Of a stretch of 64,000 nucleotides of DNA, positions 28,116-37,914 are shown piece by piece. The stretch's first letter is position 1, and every line of letters starts with the position of its first letter. Source of the DNA: Pseudotabrizicola sediminis (GTDB lineage: Bacteria; Pseudomonadota; Alphaproteobacteria; Rhodobacterales; Rhodobacteraceae); the NCBI RefSeq assembly GCF_004745575.1, contig NZ_RPEM01000004.1:246129-310128 (forward strand). The letters are read 5' to 3'. The position numbers were made by a program, and so were the translations under genes. The notes below the pieces were generated by a model that did no database searches, had not been told where the DNA came from, and was given only the letters and a program-made list of their open reading frames with translations.

Positions 28116-28201
28116 GGCCATCTCCTTTCTATCAGGCAAACGCGGAACTGACGTGTCACGTCGCAGTGAGCCGAAAGAGGCTCAGGGCATCCGCCGCCGG
28201 T

Positions 28202-30022
28202 TCAAACCTCGATCGTCCAGAGGACCGTCCAGGGGCCAAGACGGCCTTCCCCCACATAACCGCTCAGCCAAAGCTGGCAGCCTTCGATAGGCGGCACACC
28301 GGTCTGAGAGGTCTGCGACAGGTTCAGATAAAGCCGCAGCGTCGCGCCATCTCCCATGCGCCAGATCACCAGCACAGCATCCTGCCCCAACCGCGCGTAG
28401 CAGGCGTCAAAGCCAGAGATGCCGGCCAACCGGGGCACAATCTCGCGCCGCCGCAGGTCCAGCAGGGCGCGATAGGTGTTCAAAGTCTCAAACCCGCGAC
28501 CCGCCTCTGACTCTGACCAATCCAGTTTGGCCAGGTCAAAGGTCTTGCGGTCGGTGGGATCATCCGTTTCATCTGCATCGGGCTTTTCCGGATCGTCCTC
28601 TTCCGGCGTGTCGCGCAATTGCGCCACGCGCCCCTTTCGCATGTCTGCGTGCATGGTTTTTGGCATATCTGCGAAAAACGGAAACGGCGTCGGGGCAGCA
28701 AACTCTTCGCCCATGAACAGCATCCGGATCTGCGGGCAAAGTAGGTAGGTCGCGGCGAAGGCCGTCACTGCATCGGGCGGAGCGAAGCGGTGGATGCGGT
28801 CACCATGCACACGATCGCCGATCTGGTCATGGTTCTGCATGTTGATGACAAAGGCCGTGGGCGGCAGCCCCGCACTTTCTTCACCCCGAGGCGACCCGTC
28901 CGCCATGCGCTGACCCTGAAACACGAACCTCTCGGCCAGCGCGCGACCCATGTCTTCGGAAGCAGAGGTGCCGGTCTGGTAATCGGCATAATAGCCGGTC
29001 ACTTCACCGGTCACTGCCGCATGCAGCACATGGTGCGGATCGTCGTTCCACTGCGCCGTGTAGTGCACGGGGTTCAGCCGTGTGTCCCGGCGCAACCAGC
29101 CCTCTTCGTTCTGCTTTTTTTCAAGGATCAGATGGACGTGGCGGAAAGGAAACGCCGCCCGCACCCGCGCTGCGAGAATTTCCAGCAGATGGGTGTTGCT
29201 GTCATCGACCAGAACGTGCACCGCGTCCAGCCGCAGGCCGTCCAGATTGAACTCTGTCAGCCAGTAGAGCGCATTTTCAATGATGAAAGCGCGCACATCC
29301 GCCAACCCTTTGCCATCCAGGTTGATCGCCTTGCCCCAGGCATTGCCGGAGGCGTGGTTGAAGGTCGGGCACAGCTCCGGAAGCGCATTTCCGACTGCGC
29401 CGAAGTGATTGTAGACCACATCAAGAATGACCATCAGCCCAAGGGCTTGAGAGCAGTCTATGAAGGCCTTCATGTCTTCAGGGCGGCCATAAGGCGCGTA
29501 CGGCGCGAACCACAAGGCACCGTCATAGCCCCAGTTGAATGCACCATGGCTTTGGGCTGCCGGCATCAGCTCAATGGCGGTAAACCCAAGCCGGGCAAGA
29601 TAGTCCAGCCTGTCCATGGCCGCAGCCCAGGTGCCGTCCGGGGTAAAGGTACCGATGTGCAGTTGGTAAAGAATGGTCTCTTCCCACGGCCTGCCAGACC
29701 ATCGGGGTGCCCGCCCGCGAAAGAGTTCGGGAGCGATCACCTCGCTGAAGCCTTCAACCCCGGCGGGCTGGAACCGGGACGCCGGATCTGCAATCTGCTT
29801 GCCACACCCGATCACATTTTTGTATCGCGCCCCCGCCCCGACGCCGGGCACATCGACCCGGTGCCAGCCCGCATCGTCGCGTTGCATCGGAATAACCTTT
29901 CGCCGTTGCAGCTTCAGTCCGACGGACCGGCACTTTGGGCCCCAAAGGGCAAAGCGGCTGCCCGTCTGCCGGACTTCTGCACCAAAGCGCATCTTATGGG
30001 AAAGCGTGGCGTGATGATGCAT
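28202..30022 (-). CDS. treZ: Malto-oligosyltrehalose trehalohydrolase
   Basis: The 606-residue GH13 enzyme should release trehalose from maltooligosyl-trehalose. It has an N-terminal beta-sandwich (RFGAEVRQTGSRFALWGPKCRSV), then the barrel: LYQLHIGTFTPDGTW, IELMPAAQSHGAFNWGYDGALWFAPYAPYGRPEDMKAFI, VILDVVYNHFG, the nucleophile Asp in LDGLRLDAVHVL, the acid Glu in HLILEKKQNEE, and NHDQIGDR with the third acidic residue. These are TreZ motifs. No treY or other trehalose gene is in the window. Trehalose formation by a lone TreZ needs TreY from elsewhere in the genome. The setting among stress genes suits a role in osmoprotection or desiccation. Confidence 0.88.
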   Translation of the reverse strand: MHHHATLSHKMRFGAEVRQTGSRFALWGPKCRSVGLKLQRRKVIPMQRDDAGWHRVDVPGVGAGARYKNVIGCGKQIADPASRFQPAGVEGFSEVIAPELFRGRAPRWSGRPWEETILYQLHIGTFTPDGTWAAAMDRLDYLARLGFTAIELMPAAQSHGAFNWGYDGALWFAPYAPYGRPEDMKAFIDCSQALGLMVILDVVYNHFGAVGNALPELCPTFNHASGNAWGKAINLDGKGLADVRAFIIENALYWLTEFNLDGLRLDAVHVLVDDSNTHLLEILAARVRAAFPFRHVHLILEKKQNEEGWLRRDTRLNPVHYTAQWNDDPHHVLHAAVTGEVTGYYADYQTGTSASEDMGRALAERFVFQGQRMADGSPRGEESAGLPPTAFVINMQNHDQIGDRVHGDRIHRFAPPDAVTAFAATYLLCPQIRMLFMGEEFAAPTPFPFFADMPKTMHADMRKGRVAQLRDTPEEDDPEKPDADETDDPTDRKTFDLAKLDWSESEAGRGFETLNTYRALLDLRRREIVPRLAGISGFDACYARLGQDAVLVIWRMGDGATLRLYLNLSQTSQTGVPPIEGCQLWLSGYVGEGRLGPWTVLWTIEV

Positions 30023-30085
30023 CAGGGGGCTTCCGGGGTGCTTGAAGACTGGTCTTGTCGCGTCGGCATTCGGCAGAAAGCTGGC

Positions 30086-32260
30086 TTACGGATCCAAGCC
30101 CGCAATAATCTTGTCAGGTGTCGCTGGCAGGCTGCGAACCCGCACTCCGCAAGCGTTGTGAATGGCGTTGAGCACGGCCGCCCCCGCACCGCAAATCCCC
30201 AACTCTCCCAGACCCTTGGCTTGCAGCGGTCCGACATAGGCATCGCGTTCGGTCAGGAAATGTACCTCCATAGGCGGCACATCGGCGTGGCAGGGAATAT
30301 GATACTCGGCCAGATCCCGCGTGACGATATGGCCGTCGCGCGGGTCATGCTCCATCGCCTCGGTCAGCGCCATGCCGATGCCAAAGGTCATGCCACCCAG
30401 ACATTGCGAACGGGCCGTCTTGTGATTGAGCACGCGACCGCAGGCGAAAACACCCAGCATCCGGCGCACACGGGTCTCACCTGTCCAGCGGTTAACCGCC
30501 ACTTCAGCCCAGTGGCTGCCCCAGGTGGCCTGACGCACGCTGTCTTCGGTCTTGCCCGGCTCAAGATGCCCGTTGCCCGCAAGGGGGCTTGTGACAATAT
30601 CGCCAAGTCGCCGCACGATGTTCCCGCATCGCGCGGTGCTGTCCTGCAGGGTCAGATCCGCCTCGGCACATCCCATCCGGGCGGCGATCTGGTCGCGGAT
30701 TTCGACGCAGGCAAGATAGACCGATGTCCCGCTGGATGCCGCCCCGAACGATCCGCCGGACCCGGAGGCGCGGGGGAAATCGGTGTCGCCAAGCCTGACA
30801 TCCACATATCCGATATCAAGACCCAATGTCTCGGCAGCAATCTGGCCAAGAATCGTGTAGGTGCCGGTTCCGATATCAGTCATATCGGTTTCCACGGTGG
30901 CGCGGCCCTGCGGGGTCAACGTTACCTTGGCACGGGACTCGATCAGCGAGTTCACTCGCACCGCAGCCGCGACCCCCATGCCGACGTACCACTCACCCTC
31001 GATGCGCGCACGCGGCGTCAGCCGATCCGCCCAACCGAACCGCTGTGCGCCGTCGCGTAGGGCTTCGGCCAGCTTATGGCTGGAAAACGGGCGCCCGGTG
31101 CCGGGTTCCGTTTCGGGGATGTTGCGCAGCCTCAGCTCTACCGGGTCAATACCGGCGGCATCTGCAAGCTCATCCAGCGCACATTCGAACACTGTGACCC
31201 CAACTGCCTCGCCCGGCGCGCGGACGGAACCGGCACAACTGCGGTGTATCCGGGCAACCTTGTGAACAATCTGCCGATGGGCCGCCTGATAGGTAAAGGG
31301 TGTGGCCTGCGTCACCGGCTCGGAAAACTCTGCCTCCGGCAGGTTCGAGACTAACGCCTCATGCCCGATGCCCGAAAGCACGCCGTTTGTATCGCAGGAC
31401 AGTCGGACACGCTGCGTGGTTTCCGATCGCCTATGGGCCAGATCAAAGACTTGCGGGCGGGACATCACAACCTTGACCGGCCTTCCCAACTGCTTTGAGG
31501 CAATTGCAGCGGCCACGGATTCCGCGTTGATACCCAGTTTGGACCCGAAGCCACCGCCCACATAGGGCGCAAGCAGGCGGACCTGACCTTCGTCGATGCC
31601 CAGTGCGTCGGCAATCTGCTCGCGGCTGGACCCAAGCATCTGCAATCCTGCCCGGATCGTCACGCAATCTCCCGCCCATTGCGCCACCGCTGCATGGGGT
31701 TCCATCGCGGCGGCGGCATGGGATGGGGTGTGCCAGACATTGTCTACCGTAAACGCCGCCTTGCGCATGGCGGCATCAAGATCCCCTGAAGAGGATTGTT
31801 TGTCTTCCGGCAGCTCAGGGTCTACCGCGTCCGGATCAACGGGCACCTGATACGCCTCATAACGGACCCGCAGGGCATGGGCGGCCGCCTGCGCGCCCTC
31901 AAGGGTCTCGGCCACGACCAGCGCCACAGCCTGCCCCATGAAGTCAATCTGCTGTGGCCCTGCGGGCGGTCCCTCGGTCGCCATCCCCTGCGCGGCCCGG
32001 CGCAGCATGCGCGGGTCATGGATAACAGCAAGTACACCCGGCACGTCGCCAATTTCTGCCACCCGCCCCGCCGGAATGGCTGCCTGCACCAGTACACCAT
32101 AGGCCATGCCCTCGGCACCGGCATCGGCGGCATAAGTGGCGCTGCCAGTGACCTTGTGGTGACCTTCAATGCGATTGATCGGCATTCCCAACACGCCCTG
32201 CGCCATCTGATCTACCCGGCTCTCGTTGTCGGGCGCATCTACCTTGAGGTGACGGGTCAT
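30086..32260 (-). CDS. paoC: Aldehyde oxidoreductase molybdenum-binding subunit (PaoC-like)
   Basis: The 724-residue large subunit belongs to the xanthine oxidase family and carries the molybdenum cofactor. Motifs are [20 protein letters not shown] at the start, [13 protein letters not shown] (cofactor loop), SVRAPGE, and [10 protein letters not shown] with the catalytic Glu near residue 686. The order and the details match E. coli PaoC (YagR), which oxidises aromatic and other aldehydes. It starts at the ATG at 32260, overlapping the FAD-subunit stop by 4 bases; the frame beyond to 32431 is a shadow. It forms an operon with paoA and paoB. Confidence 0.85.
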   Translation of the reverse strand: MTRHLKVDAPDNESRVDQMAQGVLGMPINRIEGHHKVTGSATYAADAGAEGMAYGVLVQAAIPAGRVAEIGDVPGVLAVIHDPRMLRRAAQGMATEGPPAGPQQIDFMGQAVALVVAETLEGAQAAAHALRVRYEAYQVPVDPDAVDPELPEDKQSSSGDLDAAMRKAAFTVDNVWHTPSHAAAAMEPHAAVAQWAGDCVTIRAGLQMLGSSREQIADALGIDEGQVRLLAPYVGGGFGSKLGINAESVAAAIASKQLGRPVKVVMSRPQVFDLAHRRSETTQRVRLSCDTNGVLSGIGHEALVSNLPEAEFSEPVTQATPFTYQAAHRQIVHKVARIHRSCAGSVRAPGEAVGVTVFECALDELADAAGIDPVELRLRNIPETEPGTGRPFSSHKLAEALRDGAQRFGWADRLTPRARIEGEWYVGMGVAAAVRVNSLIESRAKVTLTPQGRATVETDMTDIGTGTYTILGQIAAETLGLDIGYVDVRLGDTDFPRASGSGGSFGAASSGTSVYLACVEIRDQIAARMGCAEADLTLQDSTARCGNIVRRLGDIVTSPLAGNGHLEPGKTEDSVRQATWGSHWAEVAVNRWTGETRVRRMLGVFACGRVLNHKTARSQCLGGMTFGIGMALTEAMEHDPRDGHIVTRDLAEYHIPCHADVPPMEVHFLTERDAYVGPLQAKGLGELGICGAGAAVLNAIHNACGVRVRSLPATPDKIIAGLDP

Positions 32261-33225
32261 GGGGCAGGCTCCAGTCCGGTTGCATCGCGTAGCGTGGCGA
32301 TCAGGGTCCGGCGCAAAAGGGGAATTTTGAACGCAGGGCCGACGTGACCGGATGCGGCGCGCAGCATCAGGTTGGCGGCCTGCTCGAAAAGTGCGTCTGA
32401 CGGCGCGTGGCCGATCAGCGCCGCCTCGCATTCCGGGTCACGCCAAGGCTTTGCGGCAACGCTTCCGCAGGCCAGTGCCACGCGGGTGATACGGCCGTCC
32501 GTCATTGTGATCACAACAGCGACGGACACCAGCGCAAAGGCAAATGACGCCCGATCCCGCACTTTGCGATACCGCTGTTCCCCCTTGACCGGAGCGGGCA
32601 AAATGACAGCCGTGATGATCTCACCCGGCTGCAAACGCGTTTCGACATGCGGAGTATTGCCGGGCAGCAAATGGAAATCGGCAACCCGAACCCGCCTCGG
32701 GTTGGGTCCGGCAATCTCTACCTCGGCATCCAGAGCGGACAGGGCCACTGCCATATCGCCCGGATAGGTGGCGATGCAGTCAGCCGAGGCACCGAAGATG
32801 GCGTGATTGCGGATGATACCGCCCAATGCCGCACAGCCTGTTCCGGGCGCGCGCTTGTTGCAGGGGGTGCGCAGATCATAGAAATAGGGGCAACGGGTGC
32901 GCTGCATCAGATTGCCGCCAGTGGTCGCCATATTGCGCAACTGCCCGCTAGCCCCGGCAAGCAAGGCGCGCGACAGCACGGGGTAGTCCCGCCGGATCAC
33001 CGGATCCGCAGCCAGATCGCTGTTGCGCACCAAGGCCCCGATGCGCAACCCGTCACCTTCTGGTTCAATCCGGTTCAGATCAAGATGGGAAATGTCCACC
33101 AAGGATCCGGGCGTGGTCACTTCATGCTTCATCAGATCCAGAAGATTGGTGCCGCCCGCGATGATTGTTGCACCGTCCGGCATATCCTGCAGTGTACGGG
33201 CGCGGTGATATATGAACGGCTTCAT
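32257..33225 (-). CDS. paoB: Aldehyde oxidoreductase FAD-binding subunit (PaoB-like)
   Basis: The 322-residue FAD subunit has the flavin motif [14 protein letters not shown] and [18 protein letters not shown]. Cys residues in [21 protein letters not shown] and [11 protein letters not shown] are those that bind the additional [4Fe-4S] cluster in E. coli Pao[19 protein letters not shown] is also as in PaoB. This extra cluster separates the Pao type from ordinary xanthine dehydrogenases. Starts and stops overlap those of paoA and paoC by 4 bases. Confidence 0.88.
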   Translation of the reverse strand: MKPFIYHRARTLQDMPDGATIIAGGTNLLDLMKHEVTTPGSLVDISHLDLNRIEPEGDGLRIGALVRNSDLAADPVIRRDYPVLSRALLAGASGQLRNMATTGGNLMQRTRCPYFYDLRTPCNKRAPGTGCAALGGIIRNHAIFGASADCIATYPGDMAVALSALDAEVEIAGPNPRRVRVADFHLLPGNTPHVETRLQPGEIITAVILPAPVKGEQRYRKVRDRASFAFALVSVAVVITMTDGRITRVALACGSVAAKPWRDPECEAALIGHAPSDALFEQAANLMLRAASGHVGPAFKIPLLRRTLIATLRDATGLEPAP

Positions 33226-33746
33226 GGTGCATCACCGCTGCTGCCTTCCGCGTGGGCAGCGTTCTGGATGGCTTCGATAATATTTGAATACGCGGCGCAG
33301 CGGCAAAGGTTCCCGCTCATACGCTCGGCAATCTCGGCATGGCTCAGCAAAAACGGTCCAGACAGACTGTCCGAGGCATGGCTTGGCCAACCGGCAGCCA
33401 TTTCGCCCAGCATTGCGGTGGCGGAACAAATCTGCCCCGGCGTGCAAAACCCGCATTGAAAGCCGTCGTCGTTCAGGAACTGCGTCTGAAGGGGCGACAG
33501 CGCGTCAGACGTGCCCAGCCCTTCAATCGTGGTGACCTCGCTATCCTGCGCCATGCAGGCCAAAGTCAGGCAGGCGTTGATCCGGCGCCCGTCGACCAGA
33601 ACCGTACAGGCCCCACATTGGCCATGATCGCATCCCTTCTTCGTACCGGTCAATCCAAGGTGGTCTCGCAGGGCGTCAATAAGGGTGGTGCGCGGGTCAA
33701 CATAGACATCCCTCAGGCTGCCATTGATGTGGAGAGAGATTTGCAT
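33222..33746 (-). CDS. paoA: Aldehyde oxidoreductase [2Fe-2S] subunit (PaoA-like)
   Basis: The 174-residue subunit has the plant-type cluster ([20 protein letters not shown], then INACLTLA) and the second cluster ([11 protein letters not shown] and NLCRCAAY). It passes electrons from the molybdenum site to FAD. E. coli PaoA has a twin-arginine leader and the enzyme is periplasmic. This protein starts directly with the ferredoxin fold ([17 protein letters not shown]), so the complex should be cytoplasmic. No XdhC/PaoD-type maturation factor is in the window. Confidence 0.88.
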   Translation of the reverse strand: MQISLHINGSLRDVYVDPRTTLIDALRDHLGLTGTKKGCDHGQCGACTVLVDGRRINACLTLACMAQDSEVTTIEGLGTSDALSPLQTQFLNDDGFQCGFCTPGQICSATAMLGEMAAGWPSHASDSLSGPFLLSHAEIAERMSGNLCRCAAYSNIIEAIQNAAHAEGSSGDAP

Positions 33747-33806
33747 GCATCCTCGGGCGTCAGGGTTGGGTGTTCAGTCACGGTCTGCCTGATCAACATC
33801 CGAGCG

Positions 33807-33832
33807 CCCGGTTTGTTCCCCCGGTTTGTTCC
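33807..33832 (+). repeat. Tandem 13-base repeat, two copies
   Basis: CCCGGTTTGTTCC occurs twice head to tail (33807-33819, 33820-33832) in the 284-base region between paoA and gcd. No gene is seen in that region; the repeat's meaning is unknown. Confidence 0.75.
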
Positions 33833-34030
33833 CTGCCCGGGCTCGCCTTATCATCAGTGGAAAGCCCTCGCTGTTTCCAACAGCTTGATATGCGCTCCCG
33901 GGATTGGACGCGGCTTCGCTGGATGACCGGGGAGGCGTCGCAGTCCGCGCGGGACGCACATCATTTTTTTGGGAACATAATTGTGATCCACTGGTTGACC
34001 CATGGATCAGCCTAACCAGCGGAGCCCCTT

Positions 34031-36523
34031 GTGCGAAATTCCTTAGCCGTCCCGCCAGCCCGCAACCGAGCAGCTTCCGCCGCTGTAACGACACTGGCGG
34101 TTGTTGTTCTGATCTTTGGAATGCCAATCTTTGCCGGTGGTATATGGCTGATCTTGCTGGGCGGCTCATGGTATTATGCTTTAGCAGGCGCGGGCTTGTT
34201 GGCCACGTCTTACGGTCTGTTTCGCAGGACGATGGCGGCGGTCTGGGTGTATTTGCTTACCTTTGCGGGCACTGTTGTCTGGGCCTTCTGGGAGGTCGGG
34301 TTCAACTGGTGGGCGCAGGTGCCCCGGCTTGTTGCACCGACGCTGATCCTGCTCCTGGTGCTGGCGACCATCCCGGCACTGCGGCGGCTTGGGGCTCCGG
34401 CGCACCGCGGGGTGCTCTCGGTCGCGGCCTTGATGGGCGTGATGCTTGCGATGGGCCCCTCGTTTTATGGCGCAGCGCAGGCTCAGGACGCGACCCCGCC
34501 ATCGATCACCCCTGATACCCCCGCAGATCAGGTTCCAGACACTCCGGTTGATCAAATCCCGGAGCCGGCCCCAGCCCCCGGGACCATTATCCCTGAAACT
34601 CCAGACGCCGCCGCTTCATTCACAATGCCCGAAGCGGGTGCGGACTGGCCGGCCTATGGCGGCAGCCATCACGCCACCCGCTATTCGCCTCTGGATCAGA
34701 TCACCCCGCAGAACGTATCCGGTCTGCGCCGGGTGTGGGAATTCCGCACGGGCGACATGCCGCAGGACGGCGAGCGGTATTCCAACCAGAACACCCCCCT
34801 CAAGATCGACGATCAGGTGCTGATCTGTTCAGCGATGAACAAGATCATCGCCGTGGATGCCCGCACCGGCGAAGAAAACTGGCGCTATGATCCGCAGGTC
34901 CCGACCGAAGCCATACCCTATAACGCCACCTGTCGCGGTCTTGCTTATTACGCTTCGCCCAGCCCGCCCGAAGATGCACCCTGTGCACAGCGCGTTCTTA
35001 TGAACACGCTCGATGCCCGCCTTATTGCTGTCGATATCCGCACTGGCGCGCTGTGCGAAGGGTTTGGCACTGGTGGCTCGGTGGATATGAAAGAGGGCAT
35101 CGGTCATACAGTGCCCCGCTGGTACGCGCCAACCTCTCCGCCCACCGTGGTCCGCAACATCGCCGTGGTCCACTCGCAGGTGCGTGACGGCCAGCGGCGT
35201 GACGCGCCCTCTGGCGTGGTGCGTGGCTATGATGTTGAAACCGGCGAGATGGCCTGGGCCTGGGACATGGGACGGCCGGGCGAAACCGGCCCTCCGCCCG
35301 AGGGTGAAACCTATACACGCGGCACGCCGAATGTGTGGACCATTTCGTCGGGCGACAATGACCTTGGCTTGGTCTATCTGCCGCTTGGCAATTCCTCGGT
35401 CGATTACTGGGGGGCCACGCGGTCCGAAGCCGAGAACGAATACTCCACTGCACTGGTCGCGCTTGACGTGGAAACCGGGCAGGTCGCCTGGCACTACCAA
35501 ACCGTGCACTATGATGTCTGGGATTACGATCTTGGCTCACAAGGGTCCCTGATCGATCTGGAAACCGAGGCCGGTTCAGTTCCAGCGCTGATCCTGCCGA
35601 CCAAGCTGGGCATGTTCTTTATCTTCAACCGCGAAACAGGCGAACTGCTGGTTGAGGTCGAAGAACGCCCGGTGCCGCAGGGCGGGGTAGAGCCAGAGCG
35701 CCTGTCTCCGACACAGCCCTTTGTCGTCGATTTCCCCAGCACCCTGAAGCCAGACATCGAAGAGCGCGACATGTGGGGTATGACGCCGCTGGACCAGCTG
35801 TGGTGCCGCATCCAGTTCCGTCAGGCGAATTACGACGGTATCTACACGCCGCCCTCGGTAGACCGCGACTGGATTCAATATCCGGGCTATAATGGCGGGT
35901 CTGATTGGGGCGGCGTCGCGATTGACCCTGTGCGCAGAGTCATGGTTGCCAATTACAACGACACGCCGAACTTCAATCGGTTGCTCCCGCGTGAGGAGGC
36001 CGAACGTCTGGGCGTTGTACCCATCGACGAACCGGGTGCCGAAGACACACCAGCGGGCTATAATCCGCAGTCGGACACACCGTACGCCATCAAGGTCAAT
36101 GCGGGCTGGCGGGTGCCCTTCACCGGCCTTTTGTGCAAGGAGCCGCCGTATGGCGGGATCATGGCCATTGATCTGGCCACGCGGCAGGTGCTGTGGGACA
36201 AACCCTTTGGAACCGCGCGCAAGAACGGCCCGTTTGGTATCCCTTCGATGTTGCCGCTGGACATCGGCACGCCGAACAATGCGGGTGCTGTTGTAACGGC
36301 GGGTGGGCTGATCTTCATCGCCGCGGCCACCGATGATCTGATCCGTGCAATGGACATCGAAACCGGTGAGGTGCTTTGGGAAGACCGCTTGCCGGCAGGC
36401 GGACAAGCGGGCCCGGCGATGTATGAAATCGACGGGGTGCAGTATCTGATCATCAATGCGGGCGGCCACAATTTCATGGAAACGCCGATTGGCGATTATT
36501 TCATCGCCTATGCGTTGCCGTAG
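34031..36523 (+). CDS. gcd: Membrane-bound PQQ-dependent glucose dehydrogenase family
   Basis: The 830-residue quinoprotein has about five N-terminal membrane helices (residues 18-150), a Pro/Asp-rich linker (about 155-200) and a periplasmic eight-bladed propeller. Propeller motifs include DWPAYGGSHHATRYSPLDQITPQNV, LIAVDIRTGALC, QTVHYDVWDYDLGSQ with the catalytic-type Asp, and LPTKLGMFFIFNRETGE with the Lys. The family oxidises glucose, or quinate or shikimate, on the periplasmic face and passes electrons to ubiquinone. The start is a GTG with GGAG 7 bases upstream. No pqq synthesis genes are in the window. The oxidase cluster that follows may receive the electrons indirectly. Confidence 0.88.
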   Translation: MRNSLAVPPARNRAASAAVTTLAVVVLIFGMPIFAGGIWLILLGGSWYYALAGAGLLATSYGLFRRTMAAVWVYLLTFAGTVVWAFWEVGFNWWAQVPRLVAPTLILLLVLATIPALRRLGAPAHRGVLSVAALMGVMLAMGPSFYGAAQAQDATPPSITPDTPADQVPDTPVDQIPEPAPAPGTIIPETPDAAASFTMPEAGADWPAYGGSHHATRYSPLDQITPQNVSGLRRVWEFRTGDMPQDGERYSNQNTPLKIDDQVLICSAMNKIIAVDARTGEENWRYDPQVPTEAIPYNATCRGLAYYASPSPPEDAPCAQRVLMNTLDARLIAVDIRTGALCEGFGTGGSVDMKEGIGHTVPRWYAPTSPPTVVRNIAVVHSQVRDGQRRDAPSGVVRGYDVETGEMAWAWDMGRPGETGPPPEGETYTRGTPNVWTISSGDNDLGLVYLPLGNSSVDYWGATRSEAENEYSTALVALDVETGQVAWHYQTVHYDVWDYDLGSQGSLIDLETEAGSVPALILPTKLGMFFIFNRETGELLVEVEERPVPQGGVEPERLSPTQPFVVDFPSTLKPDIEERDMWGMTPLDQLWCRIQFRQANYDGIYTPPSVDRDWIQYPGYNGGSDWGGVAIDPVRRVMVANYNDTPNFNRLLPREEAERLGVVPIDEPGAEDTPAGYNPQSDTPYAIKVNAGWRVPFTGLLCKEPPYGGIMAIDLATRQVLWDKPFGTARKNGPFGIPSMLPLDIGTPNNAGAVVTAGGLIFIAAATDDLIRAMDIETGEVLWEDRLPAGGQAGPAMYEIDGVQYLIINAGGHNFMETPIGDYFIAYALP

Positions 36524-36573
36524 TCTTTTGGCGAGCCATGCCTGGCTACAGGGCCGGCATTTGTTCAACGAAG

Positions 36574-36602
36574 GAAGGTGCGGGCCACGGTCCTGCACCT
36601 TC
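36574..36602 (+). terminator. Strong hairpin between gcd and the oxidase cluster
   Basis: GAAGGTGCGGG (36574-36584) pairs with CCTGCACCTTC (36592-36602), with one G-T pair and a 7-base loop, 50 bases after the gcd stop. There is no T-run, so termination strength is uncertain. Confidence 0.5.
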
Positions 36603-36676
36603 GTCTAGCGGGGCGCAGGTCTGGCTCCGCCACCCATATATTGTGACAAGGGGAACCCGGTCTTGAGGTGCTGCAA

Positions 36677-37441
36677 ATGGAACTGACGCCGCTGTCACAG
36701 CTTGAAGGCAGCAATCCCTATTGCGGGCCATTGGTGGCACCGAAGGGGCTTTTAACGGCATGGAACACCGACCCATTGCTGCTGGGGACATTGTGTCTGG
36801 CATTGGGAGTGGCCGTGTTATGGATGAGGCGTACCTCTATGCCTGGCCGCTCGCAGAACCGGGCGCTGGCCATCGCCTTTGCGGGACTGATCGTGGCTTT
36901 TGTGTCGCCCCTGTGCGCGGCCACGGTCGCGCTGTTTGCGGCGCGGTCAGTACATCATATTCTTCTGATCAGCTTGGTCGCTCCGGCCTTGGCCATTGCC
37001 CTGCCGCTGAGTCGTGCCGCAGGCGGGATCGGCTTTGCGTTGACGGCAGGCGCGGTTCTGCTCTGGCATATCCCTTCAGTCTATGATGCCGCGTGGAACA
37101 GCGTGGCAGTCTACTGGCTGATGCAAGCCGCTCTGCTGGGTCCGGCATGGCTGTTCTGGTCGGCAGTGCTGCATCCCAAGCGGCAGGCCGAAAGGGTGTT
37201 CATGGATGCGCTTCAGGTCGGCGCGCTTGCCGGGATCATGGGGTTGATCGGTGCGGTGCTTACCTTTGCGCCCACCGCGCTTTATCCGCAGCATTTGCCC
37301 GGCAGCGATGCCTATGGCCTGAGCCTGCTGGCGGATCAGCAGTTGGCAGGGCTGATCATGTGGGTGCCAGGCTTCCTGCCCCTTGCCGCCCTGGCGTTCC
37401 GCATTGTTGCGCGCGGATGGGCACGAGGGTTTGCGACGTGA
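36677..37441 (+). CDS. ctaG: Cytochrome c oxidase assembly factor, caa3_CtaG type
   Basis: The 254-residue protein has seven membrane helices. The CtaG pattern is seen in YCGPLVAPKGLLTAWN, ALIVAFVSPLCAA, ARSVHHILLISLVAPALA (His pair), LLWHIPSVYDAAWN and AGLIMWVPG. Proteins of this type lie in oxidase operons and are thought to assist copper-site assembly; they are not related to the classical Cox11-type CtaG. The start is the ATG at 36677, with GAGG 8 bases upstream; a GTG at 36668 is an alternative. The stop overlaps the next gene's GTG. Confidence 0.87.
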   Translation: MELTPLSQLEGSNPYCGPLVAPKGLLTAWNTDPLLLGTLCLALGVAVLWMRRTSMPGRSQNRALAIAFAGLIVAFVSPLCAATVALFAARSVHHILLISLVAPALAIALPLSRAAGGIGFALTAGAVLLWHIPSVYDAAWNSVAVYWLMQAALLGPAWLFWSAVLHPKRQAERVFMDALQVGALAGIMGLIGAVLTFAPTALYPQHLPGSDAYGLSLLADQQLAGLIMWVPGFLPLAALAFRIVARGWARGFAT

Positions 37442-37914
37442 TCGCGCTGGTCAAGTTCCTGCATATCGCAAGTCTGTTGTGCTGGAGCGCGGCGCTGGTG
37501 GGGCTGCCGGTGCTGTTGCACCATTACCGGCGGGCCAGGACGCAATCGGATTACACGGAATACCGGCTGATCACTCATTATGGCTATATCGCCTTTGCCT
37601 CGCCCGCCGCCGTTGTGGCCATTTCGGCGGGAACAGTGCTGATTTTCCTAGCCGATGTGTACGACCCATGGCTGCTCATCAAGCTGGCCTTCGTGGCGGG
37701 GATGGTGCTGGTACATGCGTGGCTCGGGCATCTGATCCTGAAATCCGGCGAAACCGGGGGCAGCTACAAAATGCCACCGCCGCTGATCAGTCTGCCGCTG
37801 GTTCTAACCCAGATCGCGGTCATTCTTTGGCTGGCATTGGCCAAGCCTGATCTGGCCTGGCTGGCAGACCTGTTGCCTGCAGTGGCTCTTGAACCTCAGG
37901 GAGGGTCCCTGTGA
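37438..37914 (+). CDS. HemJ/CopD-like membrane protein of the oxidase cluster
   Basis: The 158-residue protein has four helices. ALVKFLHIASLLCWSAALVGLPVLLHHY resembles the first helix of HemJ and CopD-type proteins, with a His in the membrane. GTG start at 37438 overlaps the ctaG stop (GTGA). The frame is open back to 37093, but that part is a shadow of ctaG. Possible roles are haem or copper supply to the oxidase; I infer this only from the neighbours. Its last 19 bases overlap the end of the gene on the opposite strand. Confidence 0.7.
   Translation: MIALVKFLHIASLLCWSAALVGLPVLLHHYRRARTQSDYTEYRLITHYGYIAFASPAAVVAISAGTVLIFLADVYDPWLLIKLAFVAGMVLVHAWLGHLILKSGETGGSYKMPPPLISLPLVLTQIAVILWLALAKPDLAWLADLLPAVALEPQGGSL

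Noticed and set aside
28790..31060. Plus-strand open frame of 756 codons
   Set aside because: It lies antisense to treZ and paoC, both with full family motifs. The composition is Arg/Gly/His-rich without domains. It is a GC-driven shadow.
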